Assembly: GCA_963169045.1 (NCBI GenBank)
Contig: CAUJDF010000028.1
Coordinates: 186,001-250,000 of the forward strand
Length of the DNA: 64,000 nucleotides
Direction of reading: 5' to 3'
Source: Myxococcota bacterium
GTDB taxonomy: Bacteria; Myxococcota_A; Bradymonadia; UBA7976; UBA1532
Both the position numbers and the translations under genes were made by a program. Numbering within the stretch: the first letter of the stretch is position 1; each line of letters begins with the position of its first letter. Below the pieces are notes generated by a model. The model saw nothing but the letters and a program-made list of their open reading frames with translations. It ran no database searches and was not told where the DNA came from. Of this stretch, positions 10,951 through 23,400 are shown piece by piece.

Positions 10951-11038
10951 CTCGTCCCCTCCCCCGGCGGCGGCGCGCGGCCCGCCGCGTGGCACGCGCC
11001 GTGAGACGGTCCCTCCGCAACCACGAAGGAGACAGACG

Positions 11039-11539
11039 ATGCAGACCATCCGCCGGATCGCCGCCCTCGCCGTCCTGACCCTGAGCGGCGCCGCCGCGTG
11101 CGCGCCCGCAGAGGCCGCCGCCGCAGGCCCGGGCGCCGCGCTCTCGCCCGCCGACGCGGCGCGCATCCGGACCGAGCTGCGCCGCGCCCTCGCGGACCGG
11201 CGCCTCGAGTTCGGCCGCAGCACGTCGAACGGGAGCGACGCGTTCGTCACGACCAACGTCGAGCTCGTGCTGTGCGCCTCCGGCCTGTTCGGGCGCCGCA
11301 CGACCGTCTCCTTCAGCTCCAGCGTGGGCGGTTCGCAGTCAGAACGCGCCGCCCTCGGCCGCTGGGACGTCGAGGTGTCGGGCCAGGGCCTGTTCGTCGT
11401 GCTCGACGTCCAGCGCAGCAACGACGACGACGCGGGCCGTGTCGCCCGCCTGCGTCTCGACATCGATGGCCGCGGCGACGGTTTCCTCGATGGGGCGCCG
11501 GTGCGGTCGTTCGATCCGGCCACCGAGGACTGCCGCTGA
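11039..11539 (+). CDS. Small secreted hypothetical protein
   Basis: A 166-residue protein with a signal peptide; the ATG follows AAGGAG by 8 nt. The hydrophobic core ends in AAACAP, which could be a lipobox or an AxA-type cleavage site. The mature part begins with a helix (LSPADAARIRTELRRALADR) and continues as beta-rich sequence with two Cys. It is divergent from the kinase gene, whose operator region lies ~100 bases upstream, so co-regulation is possible. Family not recognised. Confidence 0.7.
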   Translation: MQTIRRIAALAVLTLSGAAACAPAEAAAAGPGAALSPADAARIRTELRRALADRRLEFGRSTSNGSDAFVTTNVELVLCASGLFGRRTTVSFSSSVGGSQSERAALGRWDVEVSGQGLFVVLDVQRSNDDDAGRVARLRLDIDGRGDGFLDGAPVRSFDPATEDCR

Positions 11540-11615
11540 CCGCGCCGTGCGCGCACGCCTCGCCATCGCACGCGACATCGCGCATATTGCCGACCGGACA
11601 TCGACGGGGAGACAC

Positions 11616-13070
11616 ATGGTGGCGAGTCGCGGAGCTGTGTTCCTGGGATTGCTGCTCGGGATGGCGGCATGTGACGACGGCGACGGCTCGTCGGCGGGCG
11701 GTGGAGGCGTCGGCGACGCGAGCGGCGGCGGTGGTGCCGGCGGCGGCGCCGACGATGCCGGTCCCGACGACGGCGGCCACGCCGATGCCTGCGTGCCCGG
11801 CGAACGCGCGCCGAAGGTCGACTTCCTGTTCGTCGTCGACAGCTCCGGCTCGATGTGCGAGGAGCAGTCCGCGCTGAGCGAGGCCTTCGCGCGCATCGCC
11901 GCCACGCTGGTCGAGCGGCGCTTCGACTACCGCATCGCGGTCGCGACGACCGACATGCGCGACCCCGAGGCGAGCGGGCGCTTCAGCGACCGGCCCGCCC
12001 CGCCGCAGCCGGCGATCAACTGCGTCGACGACCAGGGCGTGCCGCGCACGCCCGACACCGCCGACTGCGCGCCGCTGCTCGACGCCGGGGGCCGCCTCGC
12101 GCTCGGGCCCATCCTCGCCTCGGGCCCCGGCGGCAACGTGAGCGACGCCGCCGATCTCGCGCTCAAGTTTCGCTGCCTGAGCACCGTCGGCACCCAGGGC
12201 GACGGCTTCGAGAAGGGACTCGAGGCCATGCGCGTCGCGCTGTCGTGCGACGGCCCGAACGCGGCGGCCTTCGGCCCGTGCTGCCGCGCCGGCCTCTTCG
12301 ACGCGGCCTGCGCGCCCGGCGCCGCGGCGACCCGCTTCTTGCGGCCCGACGCGAGCCTCGCGGTCGTCTTCGTGTCCGACGAGGCCGACTGCTCCGATCC
12401 GGCGTCGAACCCGACCCGCAGCCGCCGGGCGATCTGTCGGCATGGCCCGGACGACGGCGACGGCGATGGCATCCCCGACGGCTTCGGCGATCCGACGCTC
12501 TGCGCCGACGGCCCGCGCGGGTGCTACGAGCGGGAGTGCGGCGCGCGCACGCCCGCCGAGTGCCACGCCCGCTGCGCCATCGCGCGGGACGACAACGCCA
12601 ACTGCGAGTGGTACCGCGACGACCTCACGCCGGTCGCCGACTACCGCGACTTCCTCGCCAGCCTCAAGCCGCGCGGCCTCGAGCAGGTCGTGGTGGGCGC
12701 GATCGTCGGCCGCCGCGCGTTCATGGGGACGCCGTCGGGGCCGGTCGAGGTGACGTACAACCTGCCGGCGACGCCCTCGAACGCGGCGTGCGACCCGGCC
12801 AGTCCCGCCTACGACCCCGACCTCGATCCGCTGGTCTGCTGCCCGAACGGGCGGTGCGAGGGGCCGCCGCAGCCGACGTGCGAGTCGGCGCTCGGCATCG
12901 CCTTCAGCGGCCGCCGCTACGACGAGCTCGCCGCGGAGCTCGGCCCGGCGGGGATCGGCTGCTTCGGTCCGGACGACGACGACTGCCCCCACATCTGCAG
13001 CGACGACCTCGAGCCCGCCCTTCGCCAGGTCGTGGAGAAGTTCGCGGCCGTCCGGATCACCTGCCCCTGA
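11616..13070 (+). CDS. Lipoprotein with von Willebrand factor A-like domain
   Basis: A 484-residue lipoprotein (lipobox LLLGMAACDD) with a Gly/Asp-rich linker up to residue ~65. The vWA-like domain starts at VDFLFVVDSSGSMCEEQ, with an intact DxSxS MIDAS core. The body has more than 20 Cys, many in CC or CxxxC settings. A segment GDGDGIPDGFGDP resembles a Ca-binding loop. This Cys-rich vWA lipoprotein type is common in myxobacteria and presumed surface-exposed; its role is unknown. GGGGAGA precedes the ATG by ~6 nt. Confidence 0.8.
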   Translation: MVASRGAVFLGLLLGMAACDDGDGSSAGGGGVGDASGGGGAGGGADDAGPDDGGHADACVPGERAPKVDFLFVVDSSGSMCEEQSALSEAFARIAATLVERRFDYRIAVATTDMRDPEASGRFSDRPAPPQPAINCVDDQGVPRTPDTADCAPLLDAGGRLALGPILASGPGGNVSDAADLALKFRCLSTVGTQGDGFEKGLEAMRVALSCDGPNAAAFGPCCRAGLFDAACAPGAAATRFLRPDASLAVVFVSDEADCSDPASNPTRSRRAICRHGPDDGDGDGIPDGFGDPTLCADGPRGCYERECGARTPAECHARCAIARDDNANCEWYRDDLTPVADYRDFLASLKPRGLEQVVVGAIVGRRAFMGTPSGPVEVTYNLPATPSNAACDPASPAYDPDLDPLVCCPNGRCEGPPQPTCESALGIAFSGRRYDELAAELGPAGIGCFGPDDDDCPHICSDDLEPALRQVVEKFAAVRITCP

Positions 13071-13165
13071 TCCACCCCGCGTTCGTCAGGGCGCGCGGCC
13101 TCGCGCGCGGCCGCGAGCGACGAAAGCGCTGGACGCTCGCCGTCGCGGTGCGAGATGACGCGAGT

Positions 13166-14955
<1,790 letters not shown>

Positions 14956-14959
<4 letters not shown>

Positions 14960-16131
14960 GCCGTGGCCTCGCCGTCGGCGCGTGGATCCTGCTCGCCTGC
15001 CTGCGGGCGCCGGCGGCGTCGGCGCAGGAGAAGAGCCGCGCCGGGTGCGACCGCGCCGCCGACGCCCTGCGCGCGCCCTCGGCGGCCTGGGACCTGGGCG
15101 CTGCTCAGGCGTGCGTCGCGGCGTGCGACGGCGCCCCCAACCGCGAGGCGAAGGCCGACGAGTGTCGCGGCCACGAGCGTCGCATCCGGAGCTGCGACGA
15201 GGCGCGCCGCGCCGCCGACGAGCGGCCCGGCGACGTGGGGCGCGCCCGCACCTTGATCGCGCGGTGCGGCAAGCGCGGCGCCTGGGCGTCGCGCCTCAAG
15301 GAGGCGCGGCAGGTCGTCGCCGCCTGCGACGACGCCTTCCGCGCGTGGGAGGCCGACGCGTACGCGCTCGACGCCTTCCTCACGGCCTGCGCCACCGATC
15401 CGACCCGCCGCGAAGCGCTCGCGGCCGCCTCGGCGACCGTCGTCGCCCCGCCGCCGCCCCCGATGGCCTGCCGCGACGCCCTCGACAACGACGGCGACGG
15501 GCACGTCGACCACGGCGAGGATCCGGGCTGCGCCTCGCCCGACGACCCGGACGAGTCCGACGACCCGCCGCCGGTCGCTGTGAGCGAAGCGCCGCGGCGG
15601 ACGCCCGTCGTCGACGCGCCCGCCGTCGACGCGCCCGGCGGGCCCGCGTTCGCGATCAACCTCAGCGGCGTCGTCGTGCACGGCAAGGGCGCGGAGGCGG
15701 CGGAGACGTGGCTCGGCCAGTCCGAGCTGACCGCGGGGTGGCGATTCGGCAGTGACTCCGTCTCGTTCACGCCCATGGCGACGCTCGGCTGGCTTTCGAT
15801 CGACACGGTCGGCCGGTCGACCGAGCGCAGCTTCGACGCCGTGCTGCTCGGCGTGCGGGCGCGCCTGGGTCTCCCGGTCGGCGCGTATCTCTTCTCCGGC
15901 GCCGCCCTCGGCGCCCTGAGCGGCGGCATGGTCGACGAGCTCGGCGAAGTGTACGAGACGTCCTCCTTCTCGCCGCTCGGCGCCGTGGCGATGTGGGACT
16001 TCCTGGGCGCGGGGTGGTGTCCGATGGCTGCCTTCGCCTGTCTCGAGTCCCGCGTCTCGCTCACCTTCGTCGGCGGCGACGCGCTCTTTCTGCGGTTCCC
16101 CATCGGCATCACGCTGCGGTGGGAGCCGTGA
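14956..16131 (+). CDS. Secreted protein with Cys-rich N-terminal half and predicted outer-membrane barrel
   Basis: A 391-residue protein with a GTG start overlapping the kinase stop as GTGA. The signal peptide ends near ASAQE. The N-terminal ~160 residues are helical with regularly spaced Cys (CDRAADAL, CVAAC, CDEARRA), followed by an Asp-rich DNDGDGHVDHGEDPGC segment that looks like a Ca-binding loop common in myxobacterial proteins. The last ~170 residues alternate hydrophobic and polar residues and end in an aromatic-rich strand ([11 protein letters not shown]), as in small outer-membrane beta-barrels. Coupling to the kinase suggests a shared envelope pathway; this is inference. Confidence 0.7.
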
Positions 16132-17321
16132 GCGCGCGCCGCCTCCTGCTGCTCGCCGGCCTGCTCGCGTCGGCGTGCGATCCGGGGTGGCGGCGCGTCG
16201 GCGGCGATGAGGGCGCCGTGTGCAACGTCTTCTCGCCCTGCCTCGAAGGCCTCTACTGCCACCAGGGCCTCTGCCAGGACGAGGTGCCGCCGAACGTGCA
16301 TCCCGGGCCGACGGTGAAGGTGCCGGACCTGGCCGGCGTCGAGGCGCTGGCGGCCGACGGCGACTTCACGTGCGCGCTGACCCGCGACGGCGACGTCTAC
16401 TGCTGGGGCAGCCACGTCCCCGACGGCGAGGGGCGCGTCGTCGTCGGCGAGGGCCGGCGCCCGCGCAAGGTCGAGGGCCTGGAGCCCGCGGTGGCGCTGG
16501 CCGCCGGCGGCGGCGAGGCCTGCGCGGTCACCGCCTCGGGCACGCTGCGCTGCTGGCCGGTCCGCGATCCGCCCGAGGAACACTGGATCCCGGTGCAGCC
16601 ACATGAGGCCCCGGAGGCGGGCGTCGCGCACGTCGCCACCGGACGCGCGCACCGGTGCGTCCTCGTGAAGGAGAGCCCCGACCGCAACGGGCGCGTCGCG
16701 TGCTTCGGCTTCAACGACGCGGCGCTCGGAGCGCCCCGCGACGCGCAGGGCCGGGCCTTTCCGCTTGCGGCGCGGGCCACGCTGCTCGCGTCCGGTCCGG
16801 GCCACACGTGCGCCTACAGCACGGAGCGTCTCCTGTACTGCTGGGGCGACAACAGCTACGGCCAGGTCGGCAGCGGGGCCGCGGTCGTCAACCTCGCGCC
16901 CACGGTCCCCGCCACGTTCCGCGCCGATCTCCTCGCGCTCGGCGCGTACCACACGTGCGCCGCGGTGCGGGACGGCGGCGTCTGGTGCTGGGGCGGCAAC
17001 AGCGAGGGCGTGGTCGGCGACGGCTCGCAGTATGGTCAGCGGTTCCCGTCGCCCGTCGGGGACCTCTGCGCCCGCGCGATGGCCGCCGGCGCCGGCCACA
17101 CGTGCGTGCTCTCCTGCGACGGCACGATGAGCTGCTGGGGCAGCAACGCCTACGGCCAGCTCGGCGACGGCTCCACCAACGCGCGGGCGACGCCGGTCCG
17201 CAGCCGCTTCACCGGGGCGCTGCGCTGCGTCGCCGCGGGCGCGCGCCACACGTGCGTGTGCACCGAGCTGGGCGAGGTCTTCTGCTGGGGCGACAACGCC
17301 GCCGGCCAGCTGGGCTTCTGA
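16128..17321 (+). CDS. RCC1-repeat lipoprotein
   Basis: A 397-residue protein with a GTG start overlapping the upstream stop (GTGA). Lipobox LLASACDP. From about residue 65 it holds roughly six RCC1-like blades of the form HTCAxxxxGxxxCWGxNxxGQLGxG ([42 protein letters not shown]), each with Cys that probably pair across strands. Secreted RCC1-like propellers are abundant in myxobacteria and are thought to serve as binding platforms. It is third in the coupled operon with the membrane Ser/Thr kinase, so the propeller may be an extracytoplasmic partner of the PDZ-like domain; this is speculative. Confidence 0.85.
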   Translation: MSARRLLLLAGLLASACDPGWRRVGGDEGAVCNVFSPCLEGLYCHQGLCQDEVPPNVHPGPTVKVPDLAGVEALAADGDFTCALTRDGDVYCWGSHVPDGEGRVVVGEGRRPRKVEGLEPAVALAAGGGEACAVTASGTLRCWPVRDPPEEHWIPVQPHEAPEAGVAHVATGRAHRCVLVKESPDRNGRVACFGFNDAALGAPRDAQGRAFPLAARATLLASGPGHTCAYSTERLLYCWGDNSYGQVGSGAAVVNLAPTVPATFRADLLALGAYHTCAAVRDGGVWCWGGNSEGVVGDGSQYGQRFPSPVGDLCARAMAAGAGHTCVLSCDGTMSCWGSNAYGQLGDGSTNARATPVRSRFTGALRCVAAGARHTCVCTELGEVFCWGDNAAGQLGF

Positions 17322-17881
17322 AGGCGCGGCGGTCGTCGGGAGCGGCCGTCTCTCCCCGCCCGGGCGCGCACCGCCTGCGGGCCCGAGGCGACGCGACGAC
17401 GATCCGCGGAGTCGTGCAGGCGCGCTCTACAGTCCGCGCGCCGGCGCCGGTCTTCTCCATCGAGCCCCCGGCGGCGCGACCGCCGCCCGCGCGAGGAGAC
17501 CCGCGAAGAGGCGACGCGCGTCACGATCCGGGTGGGGCCGCCGGCGCTCGTGGAGCCGCCCGCGGCGCCGCGCGACGGGCCGTCGGTGACGTCGCCGCGG
17601 ATCGAGTCGGCATCGCCGTGACCCGGTCGCGGTCGCGCTCCTCGGCGTGGCCTGCCGCTGCGGCGTCGCGTGGCCGGTCGCGCGCGCCGAGGTCTGCTCA
17701 CGGGCCCGCGCCGCGACCGCCGGCCTCGCCCCGCGCGGTGAGCCGTCCCCGCTCCGTCCGGGCCGACCGTCACGTCCGACGTCGGCCCGACACGCCCCCC
17801 CCGCGCCGGTTCGGCGGAAGCTGGCACCGTCGCCGGTCGCGGGGCAGACTCGGCGGGTCGGCGCTGGCGACCGAGGAGCTC
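17322..17881 (+). other. 560-base gap with coding relics, no intact gene
   Basis: No open frame here has a credible start and domain. Two stretches look like gene remains by codon use. About 17490-17622 reads on the plus strand as [20 protein letters not shown] and onward to a TGA, with almost every third base G or C. The following ~60 bases read as a hydrophobic leader-like peptide in another frame. They could be the tail and head of decayed genes. GAGGAG just before 17882 is the ribosome site of the ABC transporter gene. Confidence 0.35.
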
Positions 17882-18844
17882 ATGGCCCACGCGATCGAAG
17901 TCCACGGCCTCGTCAAGTCATTCGGCACGACGCGGGCCCTCGGCGGCATCGACCTGAACATCCGCGCGGGCTCGGTCTACGGGCTGCTCGGGCCGAACGG
18001 CGCGGGCAAGACGACGACCACCCGCATCCTCGCGACGTTGCTGAAGCCGGACGCCGGCAGCGCCCGCGTGCTGGGACACGACGTGGTGCGCGAGGCGCGC
18101 GCCGTGCGGCAGAAGGTGAGCCTCACCGGGCAGTACGCCTCGGTGGACGAGGACCTGACCGGCCACGAGAACCTGGTGCTCGTCGGGCGGCTGCTCGGGC
18201 TCTCCTGGCGCGAAGCGCGCCAGCGCGCGACGGACCTGCTCGACGCGTTCGGCCTGTCCGACGCCGCCGGCCGGCAGGTGCAGACGTGGTCGGGCGGCAT
18301 GCGGCGGCGCGTCGACATCGCGGCGAGCCTCGTGGTCATCCCCGAGCTGCTGTTCCTCGACGAGCCGACCACGGGGCTCGACCCGCGCAGCCGCAACCAG
18401 GTGTGGGAGCTGGTGCGGCGCATCGCCGCCGAAGGCACCACGGTGCTGCTCACCACCCAGTACCTCGAAGAGGCGGACCGGCTCGCCGAGCGCCTCGGGG
18501 TGATCGACCACGGCCGCGTCATCGCCGAAGGCACGAGCCGCGAGCTGAAGGCCTCGGTCGGCACGAGCGCGCTGCACGTGCGCCTCGCCGACGCCGATGA
18601 GCGCCCGCGCCTGCAGGCGCTCATGGCGCGTGTCCTCGGCCGCGAGCCGTCGACCGCCGCCGATCCGGCGGAGCTGACGGCGGGCCTCGACTCGCCGGCG
18701 CAGGCCGCCGCCATCCTCGCGGCGATCGCCGAGGCGCAGCTCGAGATCGAGCACTTCACGCTCGGCAACCCGAGCCTCGACGAGGTGTTCCTGGCGCTGA
18801 CCGGTCGTCCCGCCGAGGACGCCGCGGCGGAGGCGGCCCGATGA
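17882..18844 (+). CDS. DrrA-type ABC transporter ATP-binding protein
   Basis: A 320-residue ATPase with Walker [13 protein letters not shown] (~residue 38), signature LSGG variant WSGGMRRR, Walker [13 protein letters not shown] and the H-loop region replaced by TTQYLEEAD, typical of the daunorubicin-resistance DrrA family, which normally has Gln here. It should power export of a lipophilic molecule with the permease next to it. GAGGAG precedes the ATG. Its stop overlaps the permease start as ATGA. No biosynthetic cluster is visible nearby, so the substrate is unknown. Confidence 0.93.
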   Translation: MAHAIEVHGLVKSFGTTRALGGIDLNIRAGSVYGLLGPNGAGKTTTTRILATLLKPDAGSARVLGHDVVREARAVRQKVSLTGQYASVDEDLTGHENLVLVGRLLGLSWREARQRATDLLDAFGLSDAAGRQVQTWSGGMRRRVDIAASLVVIPELLFLDEPTTGLDPRSRNQVWELVRRIAAEGTTVLLTTQYLEEADRLAERLGVIDHGRVIAEGTSRELKASVGTSALHVRLADADERPRLQALMARVLGREPSTAADPAELTAGLDSPAQAAAILAAIAEAQLEIEHFTLGNPSLDEVFLALTGRPAEDAAAEAAR

Positions 18845-19668
18845 GCGACGACGCGCTGCCCGGCGACAACCGCACGCACGAGGTCCTCGCCGCGCGGCGC
18901 CGGCCGCGCCCCGCCTCGGCGCTCTCGAGCGTCGTCACGCTCGCCTGGCGGGCCCTGCTGAAGATCAAGCACGTTCCGTTTCAGCTGTTCGACGTGACCG
19001 TCACGCCGATCATGTTCACGCTGCTCTTCACCTACATCTTCGGCGGCGCGCTCGCCGGGACGCCGGCGGAGTACATCCAGTACCTGCTGCCCGGCATCCT
19101 CGTGCAGACCATCGTGTTCATCACCGTCTACACCGGCGTCGGGCTCTGCACCGACATCCGCAAGGGTCTGTACGATCGCTTCCGATCGCTGCCGATGTGG
19201 CAACCGTCGCCGCTCTTCGGCGCGCTGGCCGGCGATGTGTTGCGCTATTCGATGGCCGGCGCGCTCATCCTCGTCGTGGGGCTGATCCTGGGCTTCCGGC
19301 CCGCCGGCGGCGCGCTGGGTCTGCTGATGGCGCTGGGGCTCGTGCTCGTCTTTGCGTTCGCGCTCTCGTGGCTCTGGATCATCGTGGGCATGCTCGTCCG
19401 TACGCCCGAGTCGGTGATGACGACGAGCTTCGTCTTCCTGATGCCGCTGACGTTCGCCAGCGACATCTTCGTGCAGCTCGACACCATGCCCGGCTGGCTA
19501 CAGGCCGTGGTGGGGCGCAACCCGGTGACGTGGCTGTCGAGCGCGTCGCGCGCGCTGATGCACGGGCAGCCCGCCGCGGGCGACGTGGCTTGGGTGCTCG
19601 GCGCCTCGGCGGTCATCGTGCTCGTCGCCGCGCCCGTCGCGATGCGCCTGTATCACCGCGAGCGCTGA
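18841..19668 (+). CDS. DrrB-type ABC-2 transporter permease
   Basis: A 275-residue integral membrane protein with six predicted helices and the ABC-2 family segment ([58 protein letters not shown]). This is the standard partner of DrrA-like ATPases in drug or lipid export. The ATG overlaps the ATPase stop by four bases, so the two are translated together. The next gene is on the opposite strand. Confidence 0.93.
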   Translation: MSDDALPGDNRTHEVLAARRRPRPASALSSVVTLAWRALLKIKHVPFQLFDVTVTPIMFTLLFTYIFGGALAGTPAEYIQYLLPGILVQTIVFITVYTGVGLCTDIRKGLYDRFRSLPMWQPSPLFGALAGDVLRYSMAGALILVVGLILGFRPAGGALGLLMALGLVLVFAFALSWLWIIVGMLVRTPESVMTTSFVFLMPLTFASDIFVQLDTMPGWLQAVVGRNPVTWLSSASRALMHGQPAAGDVAWVLGASAVIVLVAAPVAMRLYHRER

Positions 19669-19815
19669 TCCGCAGGCGGCCGCGTCCAGGGCGCGTCCGC
19701 CGCGCGGGCCCCCCGATAGAGCGCCGCGGGCAGCGGCAGCGTCAGGCGCACGGCGCGCGCGTCGGCGGCGGGCCGATCATGGCCCCGCCCGCCGGGGGGG
19801 CGCAAGCCGTTGGAA

Positions 19816-22800
19816 TCACTCGAAGGTCGCGGTGAGCGCCGTGTCGCCGTCGGGCATCAGGACCACGGTGGGATCGGGCGGCAGGCCCTCGAGCGACCAA
19901 CCGGCGAACTGGTAGCCCTCCGCCGGCACGGCCGTGATGGTGACGGGGACGCCGCGGAAGTAGGTGCCGGCGAACGGCGCCTCGACGGTGGCCGCGGTGA
20001 GGACGAACACGCCGCTGCCCGGGGGCTCGGCCTCGAGCTGGAGCTGCCACGTGCCGGCGAGGCCGAAGTTCGTGAGGATGTGTCGGATGGCATGGGTCGG
20101 CCGGTTCTGCAGCCAGTCGCCGATGGCGGCCACCACGCGCTCCCAAGCGGCCATCTGTTCGGCGGGCGCCACGCCCTGCGCGCCCCAGCGCTGCCACTGT
20201 CGCGGCATCTCCGGCCGCAGCGCGGCGGCGGTGCGGTCGAGCACGCCGCGCGTCGCCTCGGGCCGCAGCACGGTGTTGAGCAGGTCCGCGTAACGGTTGA
20301 TGAAGTCGGTGCGGAACGTCGGGTTCCGCATCAGCGTGCGCAGCAGCTCCGTCGACCACGGCGGGTTCGGCCAGCCCGGGCCGTCGGGGCGCAGGCCGAA
20401 GGCGAGCGTGTCGGCGTTCGGGTTCGGGCTGCGCAGCCCGAGGCCGAAGTCGGTGTCGTACAGCAGCCACCGCCAGCGCCCGTCCGGCGTGCGCGGGCGC
20501 CAGAACTTGATGTTGTTCCCCGGCCAGTCGCCGTTGTCATAGAAGATCTGCAGGATGGAGTAGGTCGCGAAGTTGTCGGTGTCCATCATGCCCTGCACGC
20601 GCGCATAGACGTCGGGCTGCGTGACGTCCTCGTCGCGCAGCATCTGCAGCATGGCCTGGTAGTGATCGGCGTCGCCCTCGAGCGGGTTCGCGTTGAGCTC
20701 GAGCAGGTCGATGTCCTCGTGGCCGTACCGCGTCTCGATGTAGTGCCGGTCGTGACGCTCCCGCAGCTCGTAGACGCCCCAGAACTGCCCGTTCAGGTAC
20801 GCGACGACCGGACGGTAGCCCAGCACGTCGACGCCGAGCCCCGCCGCGATCTGGTGCATGACGGCGTCGCGCAGGTGGCCGCGCGCCCCGCACCGCGCGC
20901 CGCCGTTGCAGCCCGCCCAGTCCTGCCCGGCGTTGCGCAGCACGAGCCGCTTGTAGCGGTCGACGTCGTTGCCCTCGAACAGCGGGTACTCGAGCGCCGA
21001 CGTGCCGTACTCGCTCCGCAGGATCAGGCGCAGGCTGCGCTGGTCGTTGGCGCGCGACCAGCCGCCGTGGATCTTGATGCCGCAGTCCACCGAGAACCCG
21101 CGCGCCAGGTCCGCCTCCCAGAAGTCGACGAAGGCCGGCCGCTCCCAGTCCTCCCAGAAGTTCGCGCCGAAGTACGGGAAGTTCGCCTCGTGGGTGTCGC
21201 CGGGCACGTAGATGCCATGGTCGACGTCCCACAGGTTCGCCGGATCGGTGACCACCGAGATCGTCGGGAGCGTCGGCGCCTCGCCGGCGATGTACGTCCC
21301 GGTGACGACGGGGCTCGGCCAGTAGTCGTCGCCGAAGGCCCGGGCGCGCACGATGACCCCGTCCCCCTCGACCACGATCGGACCGTCGGCGATCGGGTCG
21401 TCGCGATCCGGCTCGGAGCCGTCGAGCGTGTAGTGGACGTCGGCGCCGGGCGTGGCGGTGTCGATCGTCACGAAGGTGCCCGCCGGGTAGTAGCCGGGCA
21501 GCGGCGACAGGCGGACGTCGGCGTCGCCGACGCGCCATTCGCCCTCGTTGGGCGCGCCCGCCGTCGGCTGCGCGAAGTACCCGAAGCGCGCGCCGCCGTC
21601 GGGCGTGCGGGCGTACGACGCGTCGACACCCAATGGGCCGAACTCGACGCGGTCGACCTCGCAGCCGTTCGCCTGCGTCAGCGTCAGCGCCTCGCCGACC
21701 GCCGACAGCTCGAAGTCGGCGTGGAGCCACTCGAGGAGCGGCAGGTGCGGCGAGGCGGCGCCCGCCCGCACGTCCGCGAAGCCGAACGTGAGGAGCGGGA
21801 CGAGGGTCGCGTCGTCGCCGTCCCGGCGCTCGTCGTGCAGCTCGACGGCCAGCACGTTCTCGCCGGGGACGAGCAGCGCGCGCGCCGCCGTCAGGTCGAA
21901 CGACTCCGGCCACAGGCCGCGATAGAGCCCCGCCTCGTGGCCGAAGTCGGCGAAGTGCGGGAAGCGCGGCGGCTCCCCGCGCACGCCGACGAGGCTGCGC
22001 GCCACCTCCACGCCGTTCAGGTACGCGACGAAGCCGTCGTCGTAGTCCATGTGGAGCACCAGCAACCGGAGGTGCGCGAGCTCCTCGGCGGTGACCTCCA
22101 CGGTGCGCCGCACGAAGAGCGTGTGGCCCTCGACGACGGTGACGTCGTCGCCGTCGCCATGCCCGAAACCGCTCGGCCCCTCGGCCCACGCGCCGTCGTC
22201 GAAGCCGGGCGTGGCCCAGGCCGGGTCGGGGCGCTCCACCACCGGCAGGTAGCGCCACACGTCGCCGCGGTCGACGCGCGTCTCCCACGTCCCGACCTCG
22301 GGCGGGCGGTCCTTGCCCGAGGCGAGGACGAGCAGGTGGCCGCCCGGCGCGAGCGTGCGGTTGGGCAGCCTGAAGCGGAACGGCTCGTCGTCGTCGTCGC
22401 TCAGCCCCCAATCGCGGAGCGGGACGGGGACGTCGCCGGCGTTGAAGAGCTCGATCCAGTCGGGCGTGTCGCCGTCCTCGTCCTGGATGCCGTCGCGGTT
22501 CGAGGCGACGATCTCGTTGATGACGACGCGCGGGCGCGGATCGCAGACGACGACTGCCGCGTCGGGCGGAGGCGGGATCCGGGCATCGGGCGGGGGCGCG
22601 GCCGCGTCCTCGGCGCCGCGCGCGTCCGGAGCGGCGGCGTCGGGTGGAGGCGGGACGGCGTCCTCGCGGGCGGCGGCGTCGGCGTCCGGCGCCGCGCCGT
22701 CGGGCGGGGCGGCGGCGTCCGGCGCCGCGCCGTCGGGCGCCGCGCCGTCGGGCGCCGCGCCGTCGAGCGGGGCGGAGGCGTCCGGCGCGACCCGCGCATC

Positions 22801-22995
22801 GGGCGTCGGCGAGGCGTCGCGCGCGGCGTGGGCGTCCGGCGCCTGGGCGCCGTCCCGCGTGCTCGCCGCGTCGGCCGCAACCGCCGCGTCATGCGGCGCG
22901 TCGGCGCCGCCTCCGGATCCGCCGCCGCCACACCCCGCCGCCAGGGCGACCAGCGCCGCGGCCCACGCCCTCGGCGACAACGTCCGCGCGACCAT
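19816..22995 (-). CDS. CotH-kinase-like lipoprotein with lamin-tail and chitobiase-type domains
   Basis: A 1059-residue lipoprotein (LVALAAGCGGGG). Residues ~25-155 are a low-complexity Asp/Ala/Pro tract built on PDA and PDGAA. Then follow a lamin-tail-like domain (VVINEIVASNRDGIQDEDGD), a region with a PTPxxx-type jelly-roll look, a chitobiase/FN3-type segment (HYTLDGSEPD) and a large CotH-like domain (~620-960: CGIKIHGGWSR, KRLVLRNAGQDWAG, FWGVYELRERHD, LYDTDFGLG). It ends in an InlB-type B-repeat-like segment. CotH domains phosphorylate proteins in spore coats; here it is presumably a surface or periplasmic kinase-fold protein. GAGGGGGG precedes the ATG. Confidence 0.88.
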   Translation of the reverse strand: MVARTLSPRAWAAALVALAAGCGGGGSGGGADAPHDAAVAADAASTRDGAQAPDAHAARDASPTPDARVAPDASAPLDGAAPDGAAPDGAAPDAAAPPDGAAPDADAAAREDAVPPPPDAAAPDARGAEDAAAPPPDARIPPPPDAAVVVCDPRPRVVINEIVASNRDGIQDEDGDTPDWIELFNAGDVPVPLRDWGLSDDDDEPFRFRLPNRTLAPGGHLLVLASGKDRPPEVGTWETRVDRGDVWRYLPVVERPDPAWATPGFDDGAWAEGPSGFGHGDGDDVTVVEGHTLFVRRTVEVTAEELAHLRLLVLHMDYDDGFVAYLNGVEVARSLVGVRGEPPRFPHFADFGHEAGLYRGLWPESFDLTAARALLVPGENVLAVELHDERRDGDDATLVPLLTFGFADVRAGAASPHLPLLEWLHADFELSAVGEALTLTQANGCEVDRVEFGPLGVDASYARTPDGGARFGYFAQPTAGAPNEGEWRVGDADVRLSPLPGYYPAGTFVTIDTATPGADVHYTLDGSEPDRDDPIADGPIVVEGDGVIVRARAFGDDYWPSPVVTGTYIAGEAPTLPTISVVTDPANLWDVDHGIYVPGDTHEANFPYFGANFWEDWERPAFVDFWEADLARGFSVDCGIKIHGGWSRANDQRSLRLILRSEYGTSALEYPLFEGNDVDRYKRLVLRNAGQDWAGCNGGARCGARGHLRDAVMHQIAAGLGVDVLGYRPVVAYLNGQFWGVYELRERHDRHYIETRYGHEDIDLLELNANPLEGDADHYQAMLQMLRDEDVTQPDVYARVQGMMDTDNFATYSILQIFYDNGDWPGNNIKFWRPRTPDGRWRWLLYDTDFGLGLRSPNPNADTLAFGLRPDGPGWPNPPWSTELLRTLMRNPTFRTDFINRYADLLNTVLRPEATRGVLDRTAAALRPEMPRQWQRWGAQGVAPAEQMAAWERVVAAIGDWLQNRPTHAIRHILTNFGLAGTWQLQLEAEPPGSGVFVLTAATVEAPFAGTYFRGVPVTITAVPAEGYQFAGWSLEGLPPDPTVVLMPDGDTALTATFE

Positions 22996-23067
22996 CTCGC
23001 CCCCCTCGCCTCCCCGGACGCCACACGATACCCCGAAACGTCCCGTCCCGGCGCAGCGACGGCAGGA

Positions 23068-23400
23068 TCAGCGCGCGTGGCTGGCGATCTCGTCGAGACG
23101 CGCCGCGTACACGTCGTGCACACCCGAGATCACCCACTCGCGCTCGCGCTGCACGACGACCGCCGGGGCGCAAAGCGCCCGCAAGCGCTCGAAGGTGTTG
23201 CAGGCGCTCGAAGGACGTCGCGACGACCGCCGCGTCGGCCTCGCCGCGGAGCGCCGGCGGCGACAACGGCAGCACCTCGCCGCGCCGCCGCTCGGTAGTG
23301 TCTCGGGCGCGAGCGGCGAGCGCGCCTCGACGGCCCCCGGCTGCGGCACGGGCCCGCGGGCACCGCCTGCTCGCCACGGCCCGGCGCTGCGCGGCGATGT
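23068..23400 (-). pseudogene. Frameshifted gene remnant
   Basis: The minus strand carries strongly coding-like sequence in pieces. Frame one reads VLPLSPPALRGEADAAVVAT then SFERLQ; frame two reads FERLRALCAPAVVVQ and on to EIASHAR and a TGA at 23068. The switch coincides with two copies of gcgctcgaagg 19 bases apart (23185-23195 and 23204-23214). Removing one 19-base copy restores a single frame, so a 19-bp tandem duplication probably inactivated the gene. Upstream of ~23290 the frame shifts again and fades, and a 39-bp-period direct repeat starts at 23406 and 23445. The protein family is not recognised. Confidence 0.45.

Noticed and set aside
19653-19755. Short minus-strand frame reading VRLTLPLPAALYRGARAADA and on to a TGA inside the permease gene
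   Set aside because: Only ~32 codons, no ribosome site, and it overlaps the end of the well-supported permease; could be chance or a tiny relic.
23031-23045. GAAACGTCCC before the CotH-like gene as an operator
   Set aside because: One mismatch destroys the palindrome and no second site or -10 box is adjacent.
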